From an uncultured Collinsella sp. (GTDB lineage: Bacteria > Actinomycetota > Coriobacteriia > Coriobacteriales > Coriobacteriaceae): 27,410 bases of DNA. The DNA is taken from contig USBA01000005.1 of the NCBI GenBank assembly GCA_900552735.1, positions 1 to 27,410 on the forward strand. Direction: 5' to 3'. The translations under genes were made by a program, and so were the position numbers. The notes beneath the pieces are model-generated. The model saw only the letters and a program-made list of their open reading frames with translations, did not search any database and was not told where the DNA came from. Shown piece by piece: positions 7,871-15,463 of this stretch (position 1 is its first letter; each line of letters starts with the position of its first letter).

Positions 7871-9313
7871 ATGAAATACCAGAAGCTTTGCGATGAAATC
7901 ATCACAAAGGTCGGTGGTCGAGACAATGTGTCAGACGTGAGCCACTGCATTACGCGTCTCCGCTTCCACCTCAAGGATGAATCGCTCGCCCAGACCAATG
8001 AGCTTAAGGCGACGAAGGGCGTCGTTGACGTCATCCAGGCCGGCGGACAGTATCAGGTCGTGATTGGTGCCACTGTCGAGGCCGTCTACAACGACCTTGT
8101 TCAGATTGGCGGGTTCGACTCCAAACCCGCGCTCGATATCGATGAAGGCGACGACGTCAAAAAGGGCGATCCATTCTCGCGTCTGCTTGCCATCATCTCC
8201 GAGATCCTGCAACCGGTTCTTGGCGTGCTTATGGCCGGTGGCTTTATCAAGTCGATGCTCGCGCTCTGCACGGTTGCCGGTTGGCTTGCCAAGGACAGCA
8301 ATACGTATGTGACGCTCTCGGCAATCGGAGATTCGGTCTTCTATTACTTTCCGCTAATCATTGGCTGGACGTCGGCCAAGAAGTTCGGACTTAAGCCCGT
8401 TATGGGAATGGCGCTCGGCGGTATCCTCGTCTACCCGACGCTCGTTGCCCTTATGGGCGGAGATCCGCTCTACACGCTCGGCGCCGGCACGGTCTTCGAG
8501 TCCAATGTCTATGGTGATATTTTTGGCATCCCGCTGATCATGCAGAATTACTCATCGACGATTCTGCCTGCGATCTTTATCGTCTGGATTGCCTCTAAGG
8601 TGCACAAGGCCCTTTCTAACGCGCTGCCCGCGCTTGTGAGCTCGTTCTTCTCCAACATCCTGACGCTCCTCATTTGCGGCATCCTTGGCCTGCTTGTGGT
8701 CGGTCCGGTCATGACGGTCCTCTCCAACATCGTTGCCCAGATCATTCTGATGCTCATCAACGTCCAGCCCGCCCTCGCCGGCTTTGTCATCGGCACGTTC
8801 TGGAGCCTGCTCGTCATGTTCGGCCTGCACTGGGGTATCATCCCGCTGTGGTTTCTCGATGTCGCAACCTACGGCTATGACCTCATTAATCCGCTCGTGT
8901 ATGCAGGCGGTTGTGCCATCGCCGGTGCTGTGCTTGGCATGGTCATCCGAACCAAGGATTCCGAGGAAAATGCTGCCGTCAACATTCCCGCCCTTGTCTC
9001 TTCGATTTTCGGTGTCAACGAGCCTGCGCTTTACGCCATCTTGCTGCCGCGTAAGCGCCTTATGTGGGCAACCTTTATTTCAGCTGGTGTAGGCGGCGCC
9101 ATCGCCGGCCTCATGGGTGCCAAACTCTATGCCTTCGGTGCCTCCGGCCCGCTCGGTTTCCCGAGCTTTATTAACCCTGCCGGCATCGACACGGGCTTTA
9201 TCGGCCTTGTCATCTCCGGTGTGGTCGCTTTCGTTCTGGCTCTTGTCGCCGCTATGGTGATCGGTACCAGGAAGGACGAGGGCGGTAAGGCACTCAACAT
9301 CTCGGTGGACTAG
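7871..9313 (+). CDS. PTS permease EIIBC, beta-glucoside (Bgl) family
   Basis: A 480-residue membrane permease of the phosphoenolpyruvate sugar phosphotransferase system. Residues 1-75 are the EIIB domain with the phospho-cysteine at Cys26 in SHCITRLRFHLKD. From about residue 95 a multi-span EIIC domain follows, including the Bgl-type FGLHWGIIPLW segment. The protein ends without an EIIA domain, so phosphate must come from an EIIA encoded elsewhere. EIIBC imports a sugar or glycoside and phosphorylates it. The ATG at 7871 is chosen over upstream starts because AAAGGAG lies six bases before it. The setting suggests it brings in the substrate of the three upstream proteins. Confidence 0.9.
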   Translation: MKYQKLCDEIITKVGGRDNVSDVSHCITRLRFHLKDESLAQTNELKATKGVVDVIQAGGQYQVVIGATVEAVYNDLVQIGGFDSKPALDIDEGDDVKKGDPFSRLLAIISEILQPVLGVLMAGGFIKSMLALCTVAGWLAKDSNTYVTLSAIGDSVFYYFPLIIGWTSAKKFGLKPVMGMALGGILVYPTLVALMGGDPLYTLGAGTVFESNVYGDIFGIPLIMQNYSSTILPAIFIVWIASKVHKALSNALPALVSSFFSNILTLLICGILGLLVVGPVMTVLSNIVAQIILMLINVQPALAGFVIGTFWSLLVMFGLHWGIIPLWFLDVATYGYDLINPLVYAGGCAIAGAVLGMVIRTKDSEENAAVNIPALVSSIFGVNEPALYAILLPRKRLMWATFISAGVGGAIAGLMGAKLYAFGASGPLGFPSFINPAGIDTGFIGLVISGVVAFVLALVAAMVIGTRKDEGGKALNISVD

Positions 9314-9333
9314 TCTGTCTGCGCACTTTAACT

Positions 9334-9374
9334 AAATATGCCTCGGACGGCGACGTGCCGCCCGAGGCATATTT
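9334..9374. terminator. Long bidirectional terminator hairpin
   Basis: An 18-bp inverted repeat (9334-9351 with 9357-9374, one mismatch) with a 5-base loop. The stem begins with AAATAT and ends with ATATTT, as expected for a terminator serving both the PTS gene and the convergent LysR gene. Confidence 0.85.
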
Positions 9375-9436
9375 GTGTTTCGTGCCGTTGTCAGCGTGTT
9401 TGCGGACGCAAGTCTGCGGTTGTGGAGCAGCGGGGA

Positions 9437-10360
9437 TTATGACGGTCGTGCCGCGGTGGAAGACGCACGGTCGCCCTGCAGGAGCTGACGGTAGGGGAGG
9501 AAGCCAATGAACGAGACGACCGCCTGCGAGTGCGCAGCGTTTCGCTTGAGGTAGAGCCTTACCTCGGAGGTCGTCGCGGGCTCAAGCGGCACCAGGGCTA
9601 CCTTTCCGCTGGCGAGCGATTCCGTCGGCTTGCGCATGAGGAATGAGACGCCGGCGCCGCGCGCGACAAGGGAGATGATGTTCTCGGCTCGTTTGCCGGT
9701 GAACGTAACACGTGGGCCAAATCCAGCTTCGCGACAAAGGGATAGGACGAGCTCGCTTACGAACGAGCCTTGGGGAAGCATGAGGAAATTCTCGTCGATA
9801 AGGTCGTCTATCTCGACGGTGTCACGTTCGGCGAGCGGATGGTCGAGCGGAAGGACGGCCACGAGCCGGTCGGTCGTAAAGGGAATCTTTTTGAACTCCG
9901 GCTCGATGGCGCCGCCGTCACGGATGAAGGCCAGGTCAATGTCCTCGTGCAGGAGCATGCGCTTGAGTGTGTCGCCCTCGCCTTCGATGAGCTCGACAGA
10001 ATATGAGGGGTTCGCCTGCTGAAAATCGATGACGGCGTCCGTGATCCCATAAGGGGCCATAATGGGGATAGAACCTACGGTGAGGTGCTCGAGCGGCTCA
10101 CCTGCGCCTATTTGAATGGCGGCAAGATAGCGGTGCTGAAGCGTCGCAATTTTTTGCGCATAGGGGAGGAGCGCTTCACCTTGCGCGGTGAGTGCTACGT
10201 GGCGCTGGCTTCGATCGATGAGCTTGCAGCCGAGTTCGTGCTCCATTGCCATGATGTGCTTGGAGAGGGTTGATTGCGACATGAAAAGCAGTTCCGCTGC
10301 ATCAAGAAACGTGCGTGACTGCGCTAAGATGGCGAATTCGCCAAAGCGGCTGATATCCAT
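9437..10360 (-). CDS. LysR-family regulator, probable controller of the PTS/ceramidase-like operon
   Basis: A 307-residue LysR protein. The N-terminal winged helix contains RTFLDAAELLFMSQSTLSKHI (about 16-36) and the effector-binding domain starts near residue 90. A GGAGG site lies eight bases before the ATG at 10360. It is convergent with the PTS gene and has no adjacent divergent target, so control of the 4234-9313 genes is inferred from position only. It could instead belong with def, whose stop is 36 bp upstream on the same strand. Confidence 0.88.
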   Translation of the reverse strand: MDISRFGEFAILAQSRTFLDAAELLFMSQSTLSKHIMAMEHELGCKLIDRSQRHVALTAQGEALLPYAQKIATLQHRYLAAIQIGAGEPLEHLTVGSIPIMAPYGITDAVIDFQQANPSYSVELIEGEGDTLKRMLLHEDIDLAFIRDGGAIEPEFKKIPFTTDRLVAVLPLDHPLAERDTVEIDDLIDENFLMLPQGSFVSELVLSLCREAGFGPRVTFTGKRAENIISLVARGAGVSFLMRKPTESLASGKVALVPLEPATTSEVRLYLKRNAAHSQAVVSFIGFLPYRQLLQGDRASSTAARPS

Positions 10361-10396
10361 AGGGAGGCCTCCGGTACCCTCATTTTGGCAGGTGGC

Positions 10397-10807
10397 CTAA
10401 ACCACGACGCCGTTGCAGTGGTCGATTTCGTGCTGGATGATCTCGGCGGTGTAGTCCGAGAAGTTTTTGATGCGGTGGACGAAGTTTTCGTCCAAATACT
10501 CAACCTTAATGCGGCGATAGCGGGTACAGGGACGCTCGCCGATCAGCGAGAGGCATCCTTCGCTCGTCTGATAGGCATTGACCTGCTCAAGAATTTGCGG
10601 GTTGTACATCAGGAGCGCCCTGTTGCCGTCCTTTACGCAGATGATGCGTTTGCGCACGCCGATCATGTTGGCGGCGAGGCCCACGCACTCGTGCACATGC
10701 TCGTGGAGCGTATCCAGGAGATCCTGCCCGGTCGCGGCATCGTCGGGTCCCGCGTCTTCGGAAGGCAGGCGCAAAAAGAACTCGGATTTCATGATGGGCT
10801 TAATCAT
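10397..10807 (-). CDS. def: Peptide deformylase
   Basis: Removes the N-formyl group from new proteins in the cytoplasm, using a metal ion. All three family motifs are present: CVGLAANMIG (41-50, cf. GxGLAAxQ), SEGCLS (82-87, Cys85 ligand) and QHEIDH (125-130, His126 and His130 ligands with the catalytic Glu). At 136 residues it is a short, compact type that stops soon after the HExxH helix. Motif 1 reads VGLAANMIG, with Asn in place of the usual Gln. The start at 10807 has GAGGAG seven bases upstream; the longer frame to 11023 crosses the divergent promoter region and is not used. It may be a second deformylase beside a housekeeping copy outside the window. Confidence 0.9.
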   Translation of the reverse strand: MIKPIMKSEFFLRLPSEDAGPDDAATGQDLLDTLHEHVHECVGLAANMIGVRKRIICVKDGNRALLMYNPQILEQVNAYQTSEGCLSLIGERPCTRYRRIKVEYLDENFVHRIKNFSDYTAEIIQHEIDHCNGVVV

Positions 10808-10937
10808 GGCGGGCTCCTCATGTCTTATGCTTTCGTGGACTTTTAATAATAGCGCGGAAGGAAAGCTGTGCGTCCGCGTTACAATCTTTCGACGTTGGAC
10901 CATGTTGCCAGATTCGTCGTGTACGGCGTCTGGCGTA

Positions 10938-10966
10938 AGTCTAGGGCTCATTTTTCGCCCTGGACT
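10938..10966 (+). promoter_or_regulatory. Hairpin in the MFS gene leader
   Basis: AGTCTAGGGC (10938-10947) and GCCCTGGACT (10957-10966) pair with one G-T wobble around a T-rich 9-base loop, 46 bases before the MFS start. No T-run follows, so it is not an obvious terminator; a leader structure controlling efflux expression is possible. Confidence 0.35.
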
Positions 10967-11012
10967 GTTCCTCTGGGGCGATGCGACTGTCGTTCCAAGA
11001 GGAAGGAAATGC

Positions 11013-12428
11013 ATGGGGAGCAAATCTCAGCAACAAGTTCAAGTAGCGCCATCGGCCACTGCGGCGATTCTCGTCGTAATGTATATTGCAGCCTTTGTTG
11101 CCGCGTTTAACGAGAACATCATTAACGTGGCGTTGCACGACATAATGGCGGCCTTTTCGGTGAGTGCAACCACGGCGCAGTGGCTCGTTTCGGGCTACAT
11201 GATCGTGACGTCGATCTTTACGGCTATCATGGCCTTTCTGTCCGGCCGTTTCTCGACGCGCAAGCTGCTGTTTTTCGCATGCGGATGCATGGTCGCCGGC
11301 GAAGTCCTGTGCCTGGTCGCTCCGTCGTTTAGCGTTTTGCTGCCAAGTCGTATTTTGCAGGCTGCGGGATCGGGCATCTTGTTTCCGCTCATGATGAACG
11401 TGGTACTGTCTTGCGCCCCGCGCGAGAAGCTCGGTTTGTATCTGAGCCTGGGCGGTGCCTGCATTACGCTGGGGCCGGCGTTTGGGCCCGTGATCAGCGG
11501 TCTTATGTGCACGTTGTTTGGCTGGAGGGCGGTGTTCGTAGTGCCGCTGGTGGGCGGCATTGTGGTCGCTGCGGCGGGCGTAAAGCTTGTCCAGAATGTC
11601 GGAGAGCGTTCGAACACCACGCTTGATATTCTGTCGGTGGTTTTGCTCGCTGCCGGTATTACGGCATTTGTATATTCCGTAGGCGAGTTCTCGACCAATC
11701 TGATTGCCGGCATCGCGACGCTCTTCGCCGCCATTGTGCTGCTCGGCCTGTTTGCGGCCCGCCAGCTCAAGCTCGAGCATCCGGTGCTTAACGTGCGTCC
11801 CATGGCGAGCGTTCGTTTTTGGCCTGCGTGCTCGCTTGTGGTGGTATCGATGATGACGACGTTCTCGATGAGCGTTTTGTTGCCGCTCTATTTTGAGGGC
11901 GCATACGGCATGACCGCACTTGTTGCGGGCTTGCTCATTTTGCCGGCGATTGCCTGCAATGCTGTGACCTCGATTGTGGGCGGACGCGTGATGGACGCCC
12001 GTGGCGCATGGCCGCTGCTGCCGGTCGGCTTTGCCCTGATTGCTGTGGGGCAGACTGCAATCTCGATGACGGCCGCAAGCATGAACATCGGCCTCGTCGT
12101 GGCGCTGACCGTTGTGGTGTATGCCGGAGTCGGTTTGGTGCTGAGCCCTTCGCAGACGGCCGGCTTGGAGACGCTACCTGCCGCTGAGCATCCTCACGGA
12201 ACGGCATTGCTCAACACGTGGAACATGATTGCCGCATCGTTTGGCCCGTCGCTGTTTATCGGCCTGCTATCGAGTTCTGCGGCGACTGCCGGCGCGGCTG
12301 GCGCTGCGACCGACGTTGCCCAGGCGATTGGATTTGCGGCAGCCGTGCGTGTGGCGGCTGTAATTGCCGTGGTCGGATTTGTGGTATCGGTTGTGTACGC
12401 TCGTCGCGAGTCGCACATGTCGCATTAA
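11013..12428 (+). CDS. MFS multidrug exporter, DHA2 (EmrB/QacA) type
   Basis: A 471-residue membrane protein with about 14 hydrophobic segments. The early segment ending in FNENIINVALHDIMAAF matches the start of DHA2 drug:proton antiporters (usually LDxTIVNVALP), and TTAQWLVSGYMIV follows as in EmrB/QacA. A GR-rich loop after the second to third spans (FLSGRFSTRKL) corresponds to MFS motif A. The start at 11013 has GGAAGGAAA just upstream; the same frame is open back to 10578 but that part is antisense to def. The drug or metabolite exported is not known. Confidence 0.88.
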   Translation: MGSKSQQQVQVAPSATAAILVVMYIAAFVAAFNENIINVALHDIMAAFSVSATTAQWLVSGYMIVTSIFTAIMAFLSGRFSTRKLLFFACGCMVAGEVLCLVAPSFSVLLPSRILQAAGSGILFPLMMNVVLSCAPREKLGLYLSLGGACITLGPAFGPVISGLMCTLFGWRAVFVVPLVGGIVVAAAGVKLVQNVGERSNTTLDILSVVLLAAGITAFVYSVGEFSTNLIAGIATLFAAIVLLGLFAARQLKLEHPVLNVRPMASVRFWPACSLVVVSMMTTFSMSVLLPLYFEGAYGMTALVAGLLILPAIACNAVTSIVGGRVMDARGAWPLLPVGFALIAVGQTAISMTAASMNIGLVVALTVVVYAGVGLVLSPSQTAGLETLPAAEHPHGTALLNTWNMIAASFGPSLFIGLLSSSAATAGAAGAATDVAQAIGFAAAVRVAAVIAVVGFVVSVVYARRESHMSH

Positions 12429-12532
12429 TGTGTGCACATAGATTCTGCAGCTAGATTGGATGGCGACACCATAAACTAATGGACGTTTTGCCGAGAGGCA
12501 TGAATGTTTAAAGCGCAAAGAGTGCGCGACGG

Positions 12533-12576
12533 GCCCCGCGAATGGGGCGATGATGCCCGAGAGGGCCAAGAAGGAG
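12533..12576 (+). promoter_or_regulatory. Two leader hairpins and ribosome site of the MarR-RGG gene
   Basis: GCCCC/GGGGC (12533-12537 with 12544-12548) and GCCC/GGGC closing a GAGA tetraloop (12555-12566) stand in tandem before AAGGAG (12571-12576), four bases from the ATG. They may tune or stabilise this leader. The rest of 12429-12580 shows no clear promoter boxes. Confidence 0.35.
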
Positions 12577-12580
12577 TCTC

Positions 12581-13492
12581 ATGTCTGAGAACGAAGAGAT
12601 CATGAACGAGACCGAGAACGAGACCATGGCTGCCGAGGTTGAGGCAGTCGAGACCGTGGAGACCGAAGCTGCCGAGGTTGAGGCTGCTGCCGAGGTTTCC
12701 GCCGAGGAGGAGGCCGAGGTTGCCGAGGCCGCCGTTGATTACGATGACGAAGAGCTGATGGACAAGATGCAGAAGGCCGCCCGCCTGCTGCGCAGCCGTC
12801 GCTTTGCTATTTCCAAGGAGGAGGAGGCCAAGGCCGAGCGCATGGCGAACATCGAGCGCGCCATCAAGCTTCTTGACCTCAAGCCCAAGATGGAGCAGAA
12901 GGAAATGTCCGACCTGCTGGGCATGCGCCTTCGTGAGCTCGATGGCCTGATGGCCGAGGCCGAGGCTGCCGATCTGGTCGGCCGCATCGACGACGCCGAG
13001 GGCGATATGCGCAAGATCGTTGTCTTCGCTGCCGAGGATGCCGCTGAGGGCCTGGTCGAGCTTGCCAACAAGAAGGAGAAGCTCCTGCCCGAGCTTTCTT
13101 ACGAGGAGGCCACCGAGCTGATGGCCGCTCTCGATAAGGTTATCGCTCCGCTCGTCGCCATGGGCCTGGACGAGGATCGCGGTCCTCGCGGCGGCCGTGA
13201 CGACCGTGGTGGTCGTGGCGGCGACCGTGGTGGTCGCGGCGGCTTTGGCGATCGTGGTGGCCGTGGCGGCGACCGCGGCGGTCGCGGTGGCGATCGTGGC
13301 GGCCGTGGCGGCTTTGGTGACCGCGGCGGCGACCGTGGCGGTCGCGGCGGCTTTGGCGGCAACCGTGGTGGCTATGGCGACCGCGGTGGCAACCGTGGCG
13401 GCTTTGGCGGCAACCGTGGTAACGACCGCGGTGGCCGTGGCGGCGACCGTGGTGGCCGCAACGGTGGCGGCTTCCGCGGCAATCGCTTCTAG
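12581..13492 (+). CDS. MarR-like winged-helix protein with acidic head and RGG-repeat tail
   Basis: A 303-residue three-part protein. Residues 1-60 are mostly Glu, Ala and Val, very acidic and probably disordered. Residues 62-195 resemble a MarR-type winged helix: MEQKEMSDLLGMRLRELDGL (104-123), then ADLVGRIDDAEGDMRKIVVF (130-149), which parallels the MarR recognition helix and D-x-R wing. Residues 200-303 hold about 20 RGG triplets mixed with FGD, FGG and YGD, a low-complexity tail like eukaryotic RGG boxes that bind RNA. Arg and Gly codons are almost all CGT/CGC and GGT/GGC, suggesting high expression. The role is unknown; an RNA- or nucleoid-associated function is inference. Confidence 0.82.
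   Translation: MSENEEIMNETENETMAAEVEAVETVETEAAEVEAAAEVSAEEEAEVAEAAVDYDDEELMDKMQKAARLLRSRRFAISKEEEAKAERMANIERAIKLLDLKPKMEQKEMSDLLGMRLRELDGLMAEAEAADLVGRIDDAEGDMRKIVVFAAEDAAEGLVELANKKEKLLPELSYEEATELMAALDKVIAPLVAMGLDEDRGPRGGRDDRGGRGGDRGGRGGFGDRGGRGGDRGGRGGDRGGRGGFGDRGGDRGGRGGFGGNRGGYGDRGGNRGGFGGNRGNDRGGRGGDRGGRNGGGFRGNRF
13178..13489 (+). repeat. Tandem RGG-coding repeat
   Basis: Short irregular repeats built from CGTGGTGGT/CGTGGCGGC units encode the RGG tail. Synonymous changes vary between units while the amino-acid pattern stays, which argues for selection on the protein rather than recent slippage. Confidence 0.8.
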
Positions 13493-13494
13493 GG

Positions 13495-13521
13495 GTTACG
13501 CGGTTCTACGAACCGCGTAAC
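13495..13521 (+). repeat. Perfect 12-bp hairpin after MarR-RGG gene
   Basis: GTTACGCGGTTC (13495-13506) pairs fully with 13510-13521 around a 3-base loop, starting two bases after the stop codon. No T-run follows, so it may protect the transcript 3' end rather than end transcription by itself. Confidence 0.6.
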
Positions 13522-13537
13522 TAATTGACGCTGCGCT

Positions 13538-13631
13538 CCCACCAGAGCGACAACTTGTCATTCAAAGAGGACGGCATGACCAGAAGGTCTATGCCGTCCT
13601 CTTTTCATGCCAATTTGTTCGCTCTGGTGGG
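13538..13631. terminator. Nested inverted repeat with inner bidirectional terminator
   Basis: Outer arms of 13 bp (13538-13550 with 13619-13631) are perfect. Inside sits a 14-bp perfect stem (13564-13577 with 13591-13604) with AAA and TTTT at its ends, extended by GACC/GGTC. The inner part is a good terminator in both directions between the convergent MarR-RGG and pdxT genes. The outer arms are unexplained by termination. Confidence 0.65.
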
Positions 13632-13711
13632 CGCTCGCTGTCAGTGCCAAAACATCGGCATTGCCATGATCCAAGGTAGTCATTGGGGACGTTCTTAAAC
13701 GACTACATAGT

Positions 13712-13779
13712 ATGAGAGTGGATAATCTCCCGGTTTGAGTCTGCATTCGAGCTCAAAGTGGGAGATTATCCACTCTCAT
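13712..13779. repeat. Long palindromic element near pdxT 3' end
   Basis: Perfect 20-bp arms (13712-13731 with 13760-13779) enclose a second 6-bp stem, TTTGAG/CTCAAA (13733-13738 with 13752-13757). CATAG and CTATG (13706-13710 and 13782-13786) extend the pairing outside. It resembles a dispersed intergenic palindrome or small non-autonomous element. Confidence 0.6.
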
Positions 13780-13819
13780 TTGCTATGCGTTCGAAAATCC
13801 ACGCTCTTTTGTTTTCTGC

Positions 13820-14407
13820 CTACATTTGGAGGAAGAGCTCGTGGAGGCGGGCGTCGTCGTCGAGCTCGGGGTGGAAGGTGACGCCGAGCTGGTTGTCTTG
13901 ACGGGCGGCGACGATGCGGCCATCGACTTCGGACAGGGCCTTGGCATTGCCGTGCACCTTGACGATGCGGGGTGCACGGATAAACGTCAGCGGCACTTCA
14001 CCGTCGATACCGTCTACCCGCCCCTTGGTGCGAAAGCTGCCGAGCTGTCTGCCATAGGCATTACGCTCAACGAGCACATCCATGGTTGCCAGGCGCGGCG
14101 TCCCCTTATCGTCGTGGGCGGCAAGGTCGCGCGCCAGCAGAATCAAGCCGGCACAAGTCCCCAATACAGGCATGCCTTCAACAATGCGGATGCGAAGCCC
14201 CTCGAGCATACCGAGTTCGGCAAGTAGCTTGCCCTGAACGGTGGACTCGCCGCCGGGGAGGACCAGGCGGTCAAAGTTCTGCTGCAAATCGGCCGCCTGC
14301 CTCAGCTCAATATAGTGCGCGCCCAGCTCAGATAGTCTTGCCTCGTGCTCGGCAAAAGCGCCTTGGACCGCCAGCACGGCGACCGTTTGGTCTGCATAAT
14401 CGCTCAT
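13820..14407 (-). CDS. pdxT: Pyridoxal 5'-phosphate synthase glutaminase subunit PdxT
   Basis: Releases ammonia from glutamine and passes it to PdxS for PLP synthesis. The 195-residue protein has PGGEST (51-56), the nucleophile Cys85 in GTCAGLILLA, and His179/Glu181 in TFHPEL, which complete the class I glutaminase triad. Length is normal. It follows pdxS by 20 bp on the same strand, so the two form an operon. Confidence 0.96.
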   Translation of the reverse strand: MSDYADQTVAVLAVQGAFAEHEARLSELGAHYIELRQAADLQQNFDRLVLPGGESTVQGKLLAELGMLEGLRIRIVEGMPVLGTCAGLILLARDLAAHDDKGTPRLATMDVLVERNAYGRQLGSFRTKGRVDGIDGEVPLTFIRAPRIVKVHGNAKALSEVDGRIVAARQDNQLGVTFHPELDDDARLHELFLQM

Positions 14408-14427
14408 GTGCGATCCTTTCTGCTGGA

Positions 14428-15318
14428 CTAGCGCCCGCGCTCCTCCATGATGATCTCGATCTCGTCGGCGTTGATGCCCACCATGGCCTCGCCCAGGTCC
14501 TCCGAAAGCCCGGCGATGAGTTTGGCATCGGTGAAGTTTGCCACGGCCTTGACGATGGCGGCGGCGCGCTTAGCGGGGTCGCCGCTCTTAAAGATACCCG
14601 AGCCGACAAAGACGCCCTCGGCACCCAGCTGCATCATCAACGCGGCGTCGGCGGGGGTCGCTACGCCGCCGGCGGCAAAGTTCACGACGGGAAGCTTGCC
14701 CGTGGCATGGACCTCGCGGACCAGTTCGACCGGAACCTGCAGCTGTTTGGCTGCCTCAAAGAGCTCATCATCGCGCAGAGCGACAACGTCACGGATCTGC
14801 TTTTGGATCTTGCGCATGTGGCGCACGGCTTGGACGACGTTGCCCGTGCCCGGCTCGCCCTTGGTGCGAATCATCGTGGCGCCCTCGGCAACACGGCGCA
14901 ACGCCTCGCCCAGATCGCGGGCGTCGCAGACAAACGGCACGTCAAACTGGGTCTTGTCGATGTGATAAACGTCATCGGCGGGGGAGAGAACCTCGGACTC
15001 GTCGATGTAATCGATCTCGATGGCCTGCAGGATCTGCGCCTCGACAATGTGACCGATGCGGCACTTGGCCATGACGGGGATGGAGACGGCCTCTTGGATG
15101 CCCTTGATCATCTTGGGATCGCTCATACGCGAGACGCCGCCTGCGGCACGGATGTCGGCCGGGATGCGCTCGAGAGCCATGACGGCGCAGGCGCCTGCCT
15201 CCTCGGCGATGCGTGCCTGCTCGGGAGTGGTGACGTCCATGATGACGCCGCCCTTGAGCATCTGCGCGAGTTCGCGATTGAGTTTGACGCGATCGGCCTT
15301 GCTGGTCTGTTCTGCCAT
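14428..15318 (-). CDS. pdxS: Pyridoxal 5'-phosphate synthase subunit PdxS
   Basis: The TIM-barrel synthase that makes PLP from ribose 5-phosphate, glyceraldehyde 3-phosphate and ammonia. The family is unmistakable: GGVIMDVTTPEQARIAEEAG near the N-terminus, PVMAKCRIGH, TKGEPGTGN and VNFAAGGVATPADAALMMQL. The ATG at 15318 gives 296 residues, the usual length, with AAGGGAG five bases before it. The frame extends to 15360 but those residues are not family-like. First gene of pdxST and divergent from pdxR. Confidence 0.97.
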   Translation of the reverse strand: MAEQTSKADRVKLNRELAQMLKGGVIMDVTTPEQARIAEEAGACAVMALERIPADIRAAGGVSRMSDPKMIKGIQEAVSIPVMAKCRIGHIVEAQILQAIEIDYIDESEVLSPADDVYHIDKTQFDVPFVCDARDLGEALRRVAEGATMIRTKGEPGTGNVVQAVRHMRKIQKQIRDVVALRDDELFEAAKQLQVPVELVREVHATGKLPVVNFAAGGVATPADAALMMQLGAEGVFVGSGIFKSGDPAKRAAAIVKAVANFTDAKLIAGLSEDLGEAMVGINADEIEIIMEERGR

Positions 15319-15463
15319 GGTTGCTCCCTTGGTTGGCATGTACATTGCTTGACGGAACATCCTATCGGGGAGCTGGGTATGGCGAAATACTCAGTTTTCG
15401 AGATAATAACAAGGTCAGACTAATGCCAGATTGAATGATTCGATAAGGTCAGGTGATAGACCC
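15319..15463. promoter_or_regulatory. pdxS-pdxR divergent control region
   Basis: 145 bp between the two starts. AAGGTCAG occurs twice in direct orientation (15411-15418 and 15445-15452), a candidate for MocR-type binding, which often uses direct repeats. A possible pdxS promoter on the minus strand has TTGTTA at about 15410-15405 and TATTTC 17 bases on. AGGTGA about seven bases before 15464 is the pdxR ribosome site. All of this is tentative. Confidence 0.4.

Noticed and set aside
10578..11012. N-terminal extension of the MFS frame
   Set aside because: It is antisense to def and the ribosome site at 11001-11008 supports the start at 11013.
13178..13489. CRISPR-like array, considered because of the short repeats
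   Set aside because: Units are irregular, in phase with codons and without unique spacers.
13197..13520. Val/Ala-rich and Pro/Arg-rich frames across the RGG tail
   Set aside because: They are frame-shifted readings of the repetitive RGG codons; only the RGG frame has a ribosome site and a globular domain.
14086..15423. 445-codon plus-strand frame across pdxT and pdxS
   Set aside because: It is antisense to two certain genes.
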